Positions 9,351 to 19,844 of a stretch of 51,309 bases of DNA are shown here, in pieces. The translations under genes were made by a program, and so were the position numbers. Position 1 is the stretch's first letter, and the number at the start of each line of letters is the position of its first letter. A model generated the notes under the pieces. It did no database searches. It worked only from the letters and a program-made list of their open reading frames with translations, and was not told where the DNA came from. This DNA comes from an uncultured Pseudomonadota bacterium (GTDB taxonomy: Bacteria > Pseudomonadota > Alphaproteobacteria > RUG11792): the NCBI GenBank assembly GCA_902772645.1, contig CACYBM010000051.1, forward strand, positions 1 to 51,309. The letters are read 5' to 3'.

Positions 9351-10403
9351 ATGACAAATAACAAATTAAGAATTACCACGTCCAGTATATTACTATACAA
9401 TGTAATGATAATATCTACAATAGGACACAGCATGCAAAGTAATACAAACAATGATATGAATTATAATGCAATAAATTTCAACAATAGTAGAAATAACAAT
9501 AATAGTTTTAACAATAGAAATAATTATAATGTAAATAACAACAATAATTTTAATAATAGAAATAATGATATTGCAAATAATAATGGTGTTAATTGCAACA
9601 ATAGAAACATGTTAAGTAATAACATGGGACAATTTAATAATAACAATATGAATAATAACAATAATATGATGAATAACTTCAATTACATGCGGAATAATCA
9701 AAATATGTTTAACAATAATTGTTTCAATTTCAGTAATATGAATATGAACAATAATATGACCCAAAATTACAATAGTAATATAATAATGAAAAATAATACG
9801 TTTATTAGAAATATAAACAACTTTCGTAATCACAATATGATGAACAATAATATGCAAAACATGATGATGAATCAACAACAAATGTATAATAATGAAATGA
9901 TATCCGCAAATAATAATATAAACTCAATAAATACTAATTATAATAATATGAACCAACAGCAGAATGGTTTTTACAATAATAATATTATGATGAATAACAA
10001 TATTAATAAACAGTCTTCTCAAAATAATATAGAATATAATCTTTTAAACATACAAGATGTAACAATAGATAGTAATATTAATGATTTAAAATATACTATC
10101 AAGTATTTACGTGAAAAAAGAAGTAATAATGACAGAATAATAAGCTACACCGAAGCCTATAATAAGTATAAATGTTTAAAAAACATAGCTATATTCCCTG
10201 CAAATAATCAATATGACCTTTATGAGCCTGATCAGTATTGTAAGTATTTCAGAGGACAATATCCAAACTTTGTAAAAAATATTGAAAAGTATATTAATAA
10301 TTCAGTTTCTGATAGTGTAGAAAAGAAACTTACCTATTTAGCAAACCATTTATTAATTGATACTTTAAAATTAGTTAGCGAATATTCAACGAGCAGAAAA
10401 TAG
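9351..10403 (+). CDS. Asn-rich low-complexity protein, probably exported
   Basis: The 350 residues begin with a hydrophobic segment (about 10-25, SSILLYNVMIISTIG) that could be a signal peptide. Residues about 30-235 are dominated by Asn and Met, rich in NNN and NNMN words, with no fixed repeat period. A more ordinary domain follows (about 240-350, containing YLREKRSNNDRIISYTEAYN and YEPDQYCKYFRGQYPNF). No family recognised. It ends in TAG, and the same frame continues with no further stop into the next ORF (10485-11102), so the two may be one gene interrupted by an amber codon. The Asn-rich part is partly explained by A/T-rich codons. Confidence 0.65.
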   Translation: MTNNKLRITTSSILLYNVMIISTIGHSMQSNTNNDMNYNAINFNNSRNNNNSFNNRNNYNVNNNNNFNNRNNDIANNNGVNCNNRNMLSNNMGQFNNNNMNNNNNMMNNFNYMRNNQNMFNNNCFNFSNMNMNNNMTQNYNSNIIMKNNTFIRNINNFRNHNMMNNNMQNMMMNQQQMYNNEMISANNNINSINTNYNNMNQQQNGFYNNNIMMNNNINKQSSQNNIEYNLLNIQDVTIDSNINDLKYTIKYLREKRSNNDRIISYTEAYNKYKCLKNIAIFPANNQYDLYEPDQYCKYFRGQYPNFVKNIEKYINNSVSDSVEKKLTYLANHLLIDTLKLVSEYSTSRK

Positions 10404-10484
10404 AACAAAAAGACAAATTATGCTGTTTCACAGTTATTTTCATTATCATGGTGTGCTTTAGCAAAGTATGCACAAGATCATGAT

Positions 10485-11102
10485 ATGGATTATTTGCTTA
10501 ACAAAGTAACTACACTAAACAAAGCATTCTGCAATAATGTAAGTGTGAATATAAATCCTGATATATACTCATTTGGAATAAGATATGCAAGTATAGATAT
10601 GAGTATTAATGATTTAATGTGTTATATAGATCCTAAGCCGGATAATCAAGAAGAAATATGGAACACATACTCATCTTCTCCTGTAGAAAAGTTATACCTA
10701 TCTCTTTCGGAAACAAAATTGACAGATACCGATTATCTTAATAAATACGATAGTCCCAAATATTATTTCAATAACAATTTAGATGAAAAAGAAGTAAAGG
10801 AAATTATTAATCAACTAGTACAAGATACTATAAATTTTGCTAATAAATTTTCCTTTAAGAAACATCCTGATATCAAAAGTAAATTTGTAAACAAATGGAA
10901 TGAAACTCTTCAATATATGACAATACCTACGTTTTTTTTACAAAACTATGACACACTACAGCAAAATTTAATAAATATATTAACAAAATTCTTACCAAGA
11001 TTAGGTATTGATGAGTTTAACAAAATAGATTTAAGTTATGATGCAATATACAAAGAGTGGGAAGAAATGACTAAGAAACAGGAAGAAGAAATAAATTCAT
11101 AA
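10485..11102 (+). CDS. hypothetical protein, possibly 3' half of the upstream gene
   Basis: The 205 residues are mostly helical and charged, ending in a Glu/Lys-rich tail (EEMTKKQEEEINS). No known domain. The ATG at 10485 gives no signal peptide. However, the frame is open for 27 codons back to the amber stop at 10401-10403, and that stretch reads AVSQLFSLSWCALAKYAQ. This resembles either an export signal lacking a standard start codon or the continuation of the upstream protein. A good terminator follows 17 bases after the stop, so this is the end of a transcription unit. Confidence 0.65.
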   Translation: MDYLLNKVTTLNKAFCNNVSVNINPDIYSFGIRYASIDMSINDLMCYIDPKPDNQEEIWNTYSSSPVEKLYLSLSETKLTDTDYLNKYDSPKYYFNNNLDEKEVKEIINQLVQDTINFANKFSFKKHPDIKSKFVNKWNETLQYMTIPTFFLQNYDTLQQNLINILTKFLPRLGIDEFNKIDLSYDAIYKEWEEMTKKQEEEINS

Positions 11103-11119
11103 AGTAAAATACAAGTATT

Positions 11120-11152
11120 TAGAGAGTGAATAATTTGCTCTCTAGATTTTTT
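11120..11152 (+). terminator. Rho-independent terminator
   Basis: TAGAGAG (11120-11126) and CTCTCTA (11138-11144) form a perfect 7-bp stem with an 11-base loop. GATTTTTT follows directly. It ends the transcript of the Asn-rich gene pair. Confidence 0.8.
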
Positions 11153-11343
11153 ATTGTTGAGCTTAATTGTAATAACTTTACATATCACCACTAATACGTT
11201 TCACTTTATAACAATATTACATTTGCAAAACACAATGTACAAAACAATACCAAAATATTGTCTAAATAATTATATATATTACCTATAATACATAAATATT
11301 TATCCAAATACTTTTTCAATTTATATTATTATTTTTTACAATA

Positions 11344-12108
11344 TCATTTATTTGTATTTGCACATATCTCTACCAACAGGAATTTGTATTTCTTTGATAA
11401 ATCAATTAGTTTTTCTTTATACTTACCTATTATTGCACTATCAGTTATTATTACTTGATTGACGTTAGTTCTACTTATAATATAATTTATGTCCATAATA
11501 TTACCAATTACTGGAATATTAGTTTTGGAATATATTGGAATATCAGAATTTGTATTTATTATTCCCATATTATTTACAGGACAGTTCATTACATCATTGT
11601 ATGAGTTAAAAAAAATAGATATGGAACTTCTATTACCAATCAATAATGTGTAATCATTCATTTTAAATAAAATAAAGTAAACATATCTTAATCCAAGTAA
11701 TAATACAATCATTACAAATATATTTATAACTATTATTGAAAATGGTAATCCACTATTCCAATGCATAAAGTATAGTAATGGTACAAATATGGTATTAGAT
11801 ATTAATATTGATAGTAATAGTCTATTTATATCATTGTATTTAAATGACTGATTACTTGCTTTTAACCAAATAAATGTACCAGCACTAACTAATCCAAAAA
11901 CAACTACAGTATTAAACAATGCTAAATAAGAAGAATCAAAGCATGCTATTCCAATACGTAATTGAACTGAAATTAATAATGAAGTAGAAGCAACTAAACA
12001 ATCACACACTAATATTACATTTGGATTATTAAAATTAATACTAGATATCTTATATAAACAAATATCCAATACTTTAACTATGCTGTTTTTTATTGCTTCC
12101 AATTTCAT
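11344..12108 (-). CDS. truncated FlaA1/CapD-like membrane protein (no epimerase domain)
   Basis: The 254 residues resemble the N-terminal half of polytopic NDP-sugar dehydratase/epimerases of the FlaA1/CapD/PglF type. About four membrane helices (residues 33-53, 62-82, 95-115, 124-150) precede a Rossmann-like part with DYTLLIGNRSSISIFFNSYN and a partner strand NVNQVIITDS. The catalytic short-chain dehydrogenase domain of the 600-residue enzymes is absent, and the frame stops cleanly with no trace of it downstream. The start is 6 bases after the rpoD stop, so it is co-transcribed with dnaG-rpoD. It is either a degraded enzyme or a retained membrane/nucleotide-binding module. Similarity judged by eye only. 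Confidence 0.55.
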   Translation of the reverse strand: MKLEAIKNSIVKVLDICLYKISSINFNNPNVILVCDCLVASTSLLISVQLRIGIACFDSSYLALFNTVVVFGLVSAGTFIWLKASNQSFKYNDINRLLLSILISNTIFVPLLYFMHWNSGLPFSIIVINIFVMIVLLLGLRYVYFILFKMNDYTLLIGNRSSISIFFNSYNDVMNCPVNNMGIINTNSDIPIYSKTNIPVIGNIMDINYIISRTNVNQVIITDSAIIGKYKEKLIDLSKKYKFLLVEICANTNK

Positions 12109-12114
12109 AATAAA

Positions 12115-14010
12115 TCAACTATCTAAAAAGCTTCTTAGTCTTTTTGACCGACTAGGATGTTTTAATTTTCTCAGGGCTTTTGCTTCTATTTGCCTAATAC
12201 GTTCTCTTGTGACTGAAAATTGTTTGCCAACTTCCTCTAGTGTGTAATCTGATTGCATTCCTATACCAAATCTCATTCTTAATACTTTTTCCTCTCTTGG
12301 TGTTAAACTTGATAATACTTTATTAGTAGCAGATTTTAAATTAGATTGAATCGCTGCATCTATAGGAATTACTGTATGTTTATCTTCAATGAAATCTCCT
12401 AAATGACTATCTTCTTCATCTCCTATAGGAGTTTCTAGACTAATAGGATCCTTAGCTATTTTCATTATCTTCCTTACCTTCTCTACAGGCATGGCCAATT
12501 TTTCTGCTAGTTCCTCATGTGTTGGTTCTCTTCCTAACTCACTCATCAATTGCTTGAACATTCTTACTAGTTTATTTATCGTTTCTATCATATGTACTGG
12601 AATGCGGATTGTTCTAGCTTGATCAGCTATTGTTCTAGTAATTGCTTGCCTAATCCACCATGTAGCATAAGTAGAGAATTTATATCCTCTTCTATATTCG
12701 AATTTATCTACTGCCTTCATTAATCCTATATTACCTTCTTGTATAAGATCTAAAAATTGCAATCCTCTGTTTGTATATCTTTTTGCTATTGAAATAACTA
12801 ATCTCAGATTAGCCTTTATCATTTCCTTTTTAGTTTCTAATTCTTCTCTTTCAGCTTTTTTTATTACATAATACAATCTTTTAAATAATGAATAAGGTAT
12901 TCTAGTATATTCTTTTATCTCTTTATTTTTTTCTACAACTTGGTTAAATAAATCTTGGTTTTCTTCTACTAATTGTTTCCAGTTACCGGGTTTTGTTTGC
13001 TTTTTTACTTCCTCAACCCATTTATCATTTAAATCATGATCCATAAACATAGAGAAAAGATCATGTTTATTTATTGCATAATTTTCATACTTAGCTATTA
13101 CTAATTTTGCAATATCTTCCATTTCATTAATGAATTGAAATATCTCATCTTTCATTAACCCTATTCTTTTATTACTTAGTTTCATATCATAAAAGTTATC
13201 AACCAATTGTTGTTTTAATTCTAGGTATTCTGGATTAGATTCAATCACGCTAAATTCAAATTTTAGCGATTGTTGTAATTTATATAACTTCTTATATAAT
13301 TCAGTGTGTTTAGAAAAATACTTTAATAACTTTTTTTTTATTTCATTATCATCAAAATCACTTTCATCATCTAAATCCATCTCCTTAGAATCTGCATCTT
13401 CTTTACTATTGTATATTGCATCATCTAGTATATTTATGTTAATAACATCTCTTAGTAATATTGTATCTCTTTTGACTTTATCTGACAGTAACAATATAGC
13501 ATCAGCTACTATTCTTGTTTCACATAATGCTGAATACAAAGCGTTTCTTGATTCTTCTATCTTTCGAGCAATATTTACTTCACCTTCTTTTGATAATAAG
13601 CCAATATTACCCATTTCTTTTAAGTATAACTTTACTGGATCATCATTTCTCTGTATATTGAGATCTTTATTATCACTATTTTCTTCATCTTCTTCATCTA
13701 GTTCTTCATTCTCCTCCAAATCTAAATTTTCAATATCTTCCATATTTACTATTTTTACTTCCATATTATTTAAATATGATACTACTTCTTCAAAATGATC
13801 ATTATCATATTGTTCAGCAGGTAATGTATCATTTAGTTCCTCTGATGTTATGTATCCCTTGGATTTACTTAATTTCAATAAATGAATCACGTTAGGATCA
13901 GTTTCTATTACATGTTGTGTATGTGAGTTTACTTTCTTATTATTGTTATTTTCTTCAATGATACCACCATCATTACTTTCGATTGCATCACTATTCGTTT
14001 CATATGCCAT
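12115..14010 (-). CDS. rpoD: RNA polymerase primary sigma factor RpoD (sigma-70)
   Basis: This is the housekeeping sigma factor. Region 1.2 ([20 protein letters not shown]) is followed by a long non-conserved region, then region 2 ([50 protein letters not shown]), region 3, and region 4.2 ([20 protein letters not shown]). I start it at the ATG at 14010 (MAYETNSD, 631 residues), not at the in-frame ATG 30 bases upstream, because a near-perfect Shine-Dalgarno AAGGAGGG lies 6 bases before it. The gene follows dnaG by 57 bases, a remnant of the macromolecular synthesis operon without rpsU. The N-terminal acidic stretch ([12 protein letters not shown]) is low complexity. Confidence 0.97.
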   Translation of the reverse strand: MAYETNSDAIESNDGGIIEENNNNKKVNSHTQHVIETDPNVIHLLKLSKSKGYITSEELNDTLPAEQYDNDHFEEVVSYLNNMEVKIVNMEDIENLDLEENEELDEEDEENSDNKDLNIQRNDDPVKLYLKEMGNIGLLSKEGEVNIARKIEESRNALYSALCETRIVADAILLLSDKVKRDTILLRDVININILDDAIYNSKEDADSKEMDLDDESDFDDNEIKKKLLKYFSKHTELYKKLYKLQQSLKFEFSVIESNPEYLELKQQLVDNFYDMKLSNKRIGLMKDEIFQFINEMEDIAKLVIAKYENYAINKHDLFSMFMDHDLNDKWVEEVKKQTKPGNWKQLVEENQDLFNQVVEKNKEIKEYTRIPYSLFKRLYYVIKKAEREELETKKEMIKANLRLVISIAKRYTNRGLQFLDLIQEGNIGLMKAVDKFEYRRGYKFSTYATWWIRQAITRTIADQARTIRIPVHMIETINKLVRMFKQLMSELGREPTHEELAEKLAMPVEKVRKIMKIAKDPISLETPIGDEEDSHLGDFIEDKHTVIPIDAAIQSNLKSATNKVLSSLTPREEKVLRMRFGIGMQSDYTLEEVGKQFSVTRERIRQIEAKALRKLKHPSRSKRLRSFLDS

Positions 14011-14016
14011 AATTTT

Positions 14017-14024
14017 CCCTCCTT
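14017..14024 (-). promoter_or_regulatory. strong ribosome binding site of rpoD
   Basis: AAGGAGGG on the minus strand, 6 bases before the ATG at 14010. It decides the start of rpoD against the upstream ATG at 14040, which has no such site. Confidence 0.8.
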
Positions 14025-14067
14025 TTATATATGTTTCCAATACAAAATACTCTAGAATTATTCGAAA

Positions 14068-15792
14068 TTACTTCTTAAACTTATCTGATAATAAATACAG
14101 TTTCGTAGATTTTAATCTTTCCCAGGTACTATTATTTATTTCATTTTTACATTCAGTTGATAAATCATTTATTTCCTTATTCCAATGAGATACAAATACT
14201 ACTCTATTTAATAAATAATACCAATAACTTATAAGTTCTTCATCTGTCTGTTTATCTATTCTATAAATTTTTGAACATTGATCAATAATATTATTAATAG
14301 TCGTAATGTGATGTTGTTTCATTTTATCTATATTAATGTTTTCATCATTTGTACTGGCAAACTCTGCGATGCTATCACGTATATTATTAAGAGAAACATT
14401 TGAAAATTGAACACGGAATAGATCTTCAATAACAAACTGAATGATACCAGGTCTCATTATAAGTATATACAATAATAATTTTTCGTTCAAGTTTTTAGAA
14501 ACATAATCATTTGTTATTCTATCATTATCAATTTTATATATTTTTTTACTGTAAAACAATTGTTTTGTTAAATAATATATTCTGTTTTTTATTTCACTTT
14601 TGTAAAAACTTTTTATTCTATCATTATTTATAGTAGCTATAGTATTATATATTTCTTGCTCCCATAATGCTACTTTTTCTGGTGTTTTACTATCATTATT
14701 CTTAAATTCATTAACAAAATAATCCCATAAGAAATCAATTAGATTCAAACTGTTGGAAATAAGACGTTCCATTGCTTTTTTACCATATGTTTTCAAATAT
14801 GAATCAGGATCATCATCGTTTGGTATTATGACAAATTTCAAACTTTTGCCTGGAATTAACTTACTAAGAGCCATATTTGCTATCTTTACCATGGATTTAT
14901 ATCCTGCCTTGTCTCCATCCATACAAATTATTGGTTCATCACAGTATTTCCAAATATTACATATGTGTTCTTCAGACATTGCAGTTCCCATTGTTCCAAC
15001 TGTTGTATTAAAACCAAACTGGTGCATAGTTAATACATCCATGTATCCTTCAACAATAATAAAAGGATTTTTGTTAGACACATTATTAGAAGCAATGTTG
15101 AAGGCAAATAATATTAAGTGCTTATGAAATAATTCTGTTTCTGGAGAATTTAAATATTTAGGATCTGATCCATCTATACTTCTTCCACCAAAAGCTATTA
15201 CTTTGTTTTTATTATCGAATATTGGAAACATCAATCTATTTCTAAATCTAGGATAATTATTATTTAGGAATAATCCAGATTTACTAATATCAGAATTACT
15301 AAAATTATTGTTAAGTAAAATGTTATATAATTCATTAGTATTGGTAGCAAAGCCTAAATTAAACTCATTGGTATTATTAATACATCTTTTACTACAATAA
15401 TCAAGAACCATATTTATATTATGCTTATAATAATTTAAAGCAATGTTTAATATTTCATAAAGACTATTATCTTTTACATATTCTGTGTTATTATTTTCTG
15501 GTAACTTTACATTTGCAAGATCAGCTAACTTCTTTAATGCCTGATAAAATGTAAATCCCTCTTTTTTCATGATATATTTAAATACATCACCTGAAACACC
15601 ACATCCAAAACAATGAAATGAACATTTTTCATCACTTACAAAAAATGATCCAGTCTTTTCTATATGAAAAGGACAAGTACCAATGTATTCTTTACCTTTT
15701 CTTACTAACTTTATGTCCTTCTTAATAATATCAGATAATAATAATCTGCTTCTTATTTCATTAATTATGGCACTTAATTCACTATGCATCAT
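14068..15792 (-). CDS. dnaG: DNA primase DnaG
   Basis: DnaG makes RNA primers at the replication fork. The N-terminal CHC2 zinc finger is visible (C40, H43, C61, C64). The TOPRIM core follows, with PFIIVEGYMDVLTMHQFGF supplying the catalytic Glu and CMDGDKAG the metal-binding Asp residues. The C-terminal helicase-binding domain is divergent and Asn-rich. The 574-residue length is slightly under the typical 580-640. It opens the dnaG-rpoD-membrane protein operon. Two adjacent Met codons (MMHSEL) leave the start uncertain by one residue. Confidence 0.95.
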   Translation of the reverse strand: MMHSELSAIINEIRSRLLLSDIIKKDIKLVRKGKEYIGTCPFHIEKTGSFFVSDEKCSFHCFGCGVSGDVFKYIMKKEGFTFYQALKKLADLANVKLPENNNTEYVKDNSLYEILNIALNYYKHNINMVLDYCSKRCINNTNEFNLGFATNTNELYNILLNNNFSNSDISKSGLFLNNNYPRFRNRLMFPIFDNKNKVIAFGGRSIDGSDPKYLNSPETELFHKHLILFAFNIASNNVSNKNPFIIVEGYMDVLTMHQFGFNTTVGTMGTAMSEEHICNIWKYCDEPIICMDGDKAGYKSMVKIANMALSKLIPGKSLKFVIIPNDDDPDSYLKTYGKKAMERLISNSLNLIDFLWDYFVNEFKNNDSKTPEKVALWEQEIYNTIATINNDRIKSFYKSEIKNRIYYLTKQLFYSKKIYKIDNDRITNDYVSKNLNEKLLLYILIMRPGIIQFVIEDLFRVQFSNVSLNNIRDSIAEFASTNDENINIDKMKQHHITTINNIIDQCSKIYRIDKQTDEELISYWYYLLNRVVFVSHWNKEINDLSTECKNEINNSTWERLKSTKLYLLSDKFKK

Positions 15793-16096
15793 ATTTTTTA
15801 TACATTTTTATTTTATTATGATAATTTTATTAACTTTTGTATAATTACATATAAAGCACATGCAATATGTAATATTATACCAGTAATTATACTTGATAAT
15901 AATGTATTTGATACTAATCATTATAATATAATATAGCTTCACATATTGCTAATTCCATATTTTATAATGTAAAAATTGCTAATTAATCTTTTTTTTACTG
16001 TATTTAACACTAATAATATAAATTTTGTAAAACTTTTAAAACACCGTAAAATTAATATTTTAACACACATTATTACTTACTATAATATCTATTATA
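15793..16096. other. intergenic region between dnaX and dnaG
   Basis: About 300 A/T-rich bases between the 3' end of dnaX and the 5' end of dnaG, both on the minus strand. It presumably holds the dnaG promoter. I see no RNA gene, conserved repeat or convincing ORF. Confidence 0.4.
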
Positions 16097-17257
16097 TTAA
16101 TAGACTTCAGTCATATTTGATCCTGGGAATTGTTTTAGTACTTCATTTAAAAATTCTTGACTGGATTTTTGTTGTTGCTCATTATTGCTTAATATTTCTT
16201 CTAATTTTGGTATACTTGAGGTATAGGCCATCATTACTATAGTAGCATTTAATATATATTCAGGAAATACACTATTCTTTATGTTTTCCGTTTGTTTTAA
16301 TAATATTTGCCATAAGTAAAGTAAATGAGATAATTTATATTTAGTATTATATCCTCTTGATGTATCTATTATATATTTATACAGTGTTTTTTGAATTTGT
16401 TTAAATATATTGAATGAATCTCCTCCTTGTTGTGTCATATTATCCAATATGCTTATAGCATCATTTACTTTACCATATATTACATGCTCTAGTAACTCTT
16501 CAATAAATTGTGATTTAGTATTACCCATCATGTGTAATATATTGTCTTGTGATATTTCATTACTATTATCTACTAACATTATTGCTTGCTCTAATATTGA
16601 TAACGCATCCCTTACTGATCCTTCTGATTCTTCAGATATGATATTTGCAGACTCTATATTTAATTTACATCCTTCTTTATTTGCAATATCCATTAAATAG
16701 TTACATAATACTTCTTTTGATATTGGTTTTAATTGTAATGATATACATCTTGATAATATTGTTTCTGGAATCTTGTTAATTTCAGTCGTGGCGAATATGA
16801 ATTTCACATGTGATGGTGGTTCTTCCAATGTTTTTAATAAGGCATTAAATGCACTTTTAGATAACATGTGTACTTCATCAATAATAAATATCTTATATTT
16901 ACCAAATACTGGAGAATACTGACAAGCATCTATTATGTCTCTTATGTCATCTACTCCAGTACGACTAGCAGCATCTATTTCCATAATATCCAAATGGTTA
17001 TTATTATCAAATGCTATACAAGACTGACACTTACAACAAGGAACAGATGGTTTTATTGGTTCTTTACATGCTAAACACTTAGCTATAATCCTGGCTATAG
17101 TTGTTTTACCAATTCCTCTTATACCATTTAATAGAAATGCATGAGGTACTTTATTATTATCTAAGCAGTTCTTTAATGAATTGACGATAATATCCTGTCC
17201 AACTACATCATCTAATGACTGTGGCCTATATTTCCTACTAAGTACTATGTAATGCAT
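16097..17257 (-). CDS. dnaX: DNA polymerase III subunit gamma (tau region missing)
   Basis: This is the AAA+ clamp-loader ATPase. The sequence shows SRKYRPQSLDDVVGQ at the N-terminus, Walker A GIRGIGKTT, the zinc-finger cysteines (CLAC and PCCKCQSC), Walker B IIDEVHMLSKSAFNALLKTL and sensor FATTEINKIPETILSRC. I choose the ATG at 17257 (MHYIVLSRKYRP, 386 residues) over the GTG at 17284. The protein stops soon after the domain III collar. The extra tau domains IV-V that bind DnaB and the polymerase alpha subunit in other bacteria are absent, so only a gamma-like form can be made. It stands apart from its usual partners recR and ybaB. Confidence 0.93.
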   Translation of the reverse strand: MHYIVLSRKYRPQSLDDVVGQDIIVNSLKNCLDNNKVPHAFLLNGIRGIGKTTIARIIAKCLACKEPIKPSVPCCKCQSCIAFDNNNHLDIMEIDAASRTGVDDIRDIIDACQYSPVFGKYKIFIIDEVHMLSKSAFNALLKTLEEPPSHVKFIFATTEINKIPETILSRCISLQLKPISKEVLCNYLMDIANKEGCKLNIESANIISEESEGSVRDALSILEQAIMLVDNSNEISQDNILHMMGNTKSQFIEELLEHVIYGKVNDAISILDNMTQQGGDSFNIFKQIQKTLYKYIIDTSRGYNTKYKLSHLLYLWQILLKQTENIKNSVFPEYILNATIVMMAYTSSIPKLEEILSNNEQQQKSSQEFLNEVLKQFPGSNMTEVY

Positions 17258-17546
17258 ATTATTCTTATGTATGGTACCTACCACATATATTATATAATCT
17301 TATTGTGATACAAGTGTACTAGTAGACTAATATCACATAAAAATAGTATTCAAAATTATAGTATTGTTTTGATTATATTAGCAATTACTAACAGATTCAC
17401 GATATTACATTAATAAAGAATTAATCAATAAAGACTTCAATCTTGATTGTATTTTTAACTGAATTTCGTTTTATAATAATCTTTATTTTACACTAGAGTT
17501 TGTTATGTTGTAAACTATAGTAGTACATATATGGTATTTAAATTTA

Positions 17547-19844
17547 ATGAAAGAAACATTAACAATTCCATTAATTGCCCTGAGAGACATTGTTTTATTT
17601 CCTGGAGCCATAGAACCATTATTAATCGGCAGGACAAAATCTGTAAATGCAGTCTGTCAAGCATATGAAACGCAACAGGATATATTGGTAGTTACTCAAA
17701 GAGATGCATCAATAGATGAAATAAAAGAAAAGGATTTATATACAATTGGTACAATAGGTCATATTCACAACTTCCTAAAGCTCAATGACGGTACTGTAAA
17801 AGTACTAATAAAAGGATTGTATAGAGTATCTATAAGTAAAGTATTTGACAATACTGATATTATACAAGCATCATACATCAAACTTATTAGTAAAACTCGT
17901 ACTTCCAAAACACTAGAAGGATTAAAGCTTGCTTTAATATCAGCATTTGAATCATTTTGTAAGTATAGCAAGAAGTTGCCATCTGATGCATTAAAGACAA
18001 TATATAATATAGAGGATGCATCACAGGTGTGTGATATAATAGCTTCCTATTTGCCATTAAAGGTTAGTGAACAACAAGACATGTTGGAATTAGTTAATGT
18101 CAAGGAAAGAATAGAAAAATTAATATTTATAATTGAAGGCCAAACTGAATTATTTTTGGTCGAAAAAAAAATAAAAAATAGAGTAAAAAAACAGGTAGAA
18201 AAAAGTCAAAAGGAATATTACTTACATGAACAACTGAAGGCTATAAATAAAGAGCTAGGTAATTCTGAGGAACAAACCGATGAAATAGAAGAATTAAATA
18301 ATAAGATTAAGTCGTTACCAATGAGTAAAGAGACAAGTGCTAAAGCGTTACAGGAATTAAAAAGATTAAAAAATATGCCAAATTTTTCACAAGAAAGTGT
18401 AGTAATAAAGACTTACATAGACTGGTTAGTTAGCATTCCATGGAAGCAATCAAAAGATGAACTCTCTATGGAATATGCAGAAGAAGTATTAAATAAAAAT
18501 CATTATGGGTTAGATAAAATAAAAGATAGAATATTAGAATATATAGCAGTATATAAGCGTACTAAGAAAGTTAAGTCTCAAATCCTATGTTTTGTAGGCC
18601 CTCCAGGAGTTGGTAAGACATCATTAGGTAAATCAATAGCAAATGCTATGCATAGACCTTTTGCCAGAATATCACTTGGAGGAGTTACTGATGAGGCTGA
18701 GATTAGGGGACATAGAAGAACATATGTAGGATCAATGCCTGGTAGGATTATACAAGCAATGAAGAGAATAAGTGTTACTAATCCAATTATTCTGTTAGAT
18801 GAAATAGATAAACTTGGTAGTGATCCTGAATCAGCATTATTAGAAGTATTAGATCCTGAACAGAATAGTACATTTACTGATAATTATTTAGAAGTACAAT
18901 ATGATTTATCCCAGGTTATATTTATCGCTACTGCTAATAGTTTTGATATATCATTACCATTACTTGACAGGATGGAAGTAATACAGTTGAATGGATATAC
19001 AGAGGAAGAAAAGCTAAATATAGCGCAACACTTTATTATACCAAAGCAACTTGAGGAGAATGGGCTGAAAAATAATGAGGTAGAAATTTGTGATGATGCT
19101 ATACTGGATGTAGTAAGGTACTATACTATGGAATCTGGTGTACGCAACTTAGAAAGAAAAATATCTAAAATAGTTAGGAAGGTAGTCAGAAAATTAGTAT
19201 CAAATAAATCGGAGTCGCAACAAACAATAACAATTAATAAAGATAATCTGAAAGATTACTTAGGAATAAAAAAATATGACCAAAATATTGTAGTAAAGGA
19301 ACCCACTGTTGGAGTTGTAAATGGATTGGCATGGACAGAAACTGGAGGGGATGTATTAACAATAGAGGCTTTGAAAATACCTGGTACTGGCCAGTTATTA
19401 ACTACTGGCAAATTGGGGGAAGTAATGCAGGAATCAATGAAAGCTGCTTATAGTTTTGTTAAATCACAGTATAAAATACTGGGAATAGAAGAAGATGATT
19501 TTACAAAATATGATATACATGTACACGTTCCAGAAGGAGCAGTACCTAAGGATGGCCCATCAGCTGGCATTACGATATGTACAGCAATAGTATCAGCCTT
19601 TACTGATAAGAAACCAAGATCTGATATAGCAATGACGGGAGAAATAACACTAGTAGGAAAAGTACTACCAATAGGTGGATTAAGAGAAAAATTATTAGCT
19701 GCTAGAAGAAATGGTATAAAAAACATCATTATACCAAAAGATAACGAGAAGGATATAGATGAACTACCTAAAATACTAAAAGATGCTTTACAAATACAAT
19801 GCGTAAAACATGTAAATGAAGTATTGAATGAGGTTTTGATGTAA
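17547..19844 (+). CDS. lon: ATP-dependent protease Lon
   Basis: Lon is the soluble AAA+ protease that degrades misfolded and regulatory proteins. The 765 residues show the N-terminal substrate domain (IPLIALRDIVLFPGAIEPL), a coiled-coil linker, Walker A GPPGVGKTS (351-359), Walker B ILLDEIDKLG and a C-terminal Ser-Lys protease domain. The catalytic dyad is S672 in KDGPSAG and K715 in GGLREK, spaced exactly 43 residues as in E. coli. It is monocistronic, divergent from dnaX. I saw no clear heat-shock promoter in the 260 bases upstream. Confidence 0.97.
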   Translation: MKETLTIPLIALRDIVLFPGAIEPLLIGRTKSVNAVCQAYETQQDILVVTQRDASIDEIKEKDLYTIGTIGHIHNFLKLNDGTVKVLIKGLYRVSISKVFDNTDIIQASYIKLISKTRTSKTLEGLKLALISAFESFCKYSKKLPSDALKTIYNIEDASQVCDIIASYLPLKVSEQQDMLELVNVKERIEKLIFIIEGQTELFLVEKKIKNRVKKQVEKSQKEYYLHEQLKAINKELGNSEEQTDEIEELNNKIKSLPMSKETSAKALQELKRLKNMPNFSQESVVIKTYIDWLVSIPWKQSKDELSMEYAEEVLNKNHYGLDKIKDRILEYIAVYKRTKKVKSQILCFVGPPGVGKTSLGKSIANAMHRPFARISLGGVTDEAEIRGHRRTYVGSMPGRIIQAMKRISVTNPIILLDEIDKLGSDPESALLEVLDPEQNSTFTDNYLEVQYDLSQVIFIATANSFDISLPLLDRMEVIQLNGYTEEEKLNIAQHFIIPKQLEENGLKNNEVEICDDAILDVVRYYTMESGVRNLERKISKIVRKVVRKLVSNKSESQQTITINKDNLKDYLGIKKYDQNIVVKEPTVGVVNGLAWTETGGDVLTIEALKIPGTGQLLTTGKLGEVMQESMKAAYSFVKSQYKILGIEEDDFTKYDIHVHVPEGAVPKDGPSAGITICTAIVSAFTDKKPRSDIAMTGEITLVGKVLPIGGLREKLLAARRNGIKNIIIPKDNEKDIDELPKILKDALQIQCVKHVNEVLNEVLM

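Noticed and set aside
13304-13798. Long Ser-rich plus-strand ORF inside rpoD
   Set aside because: Antisense shadow of the acidic and Lys-rich coding region. No start signal, and low-complexity Ser/Phe composition typical of such shadows.
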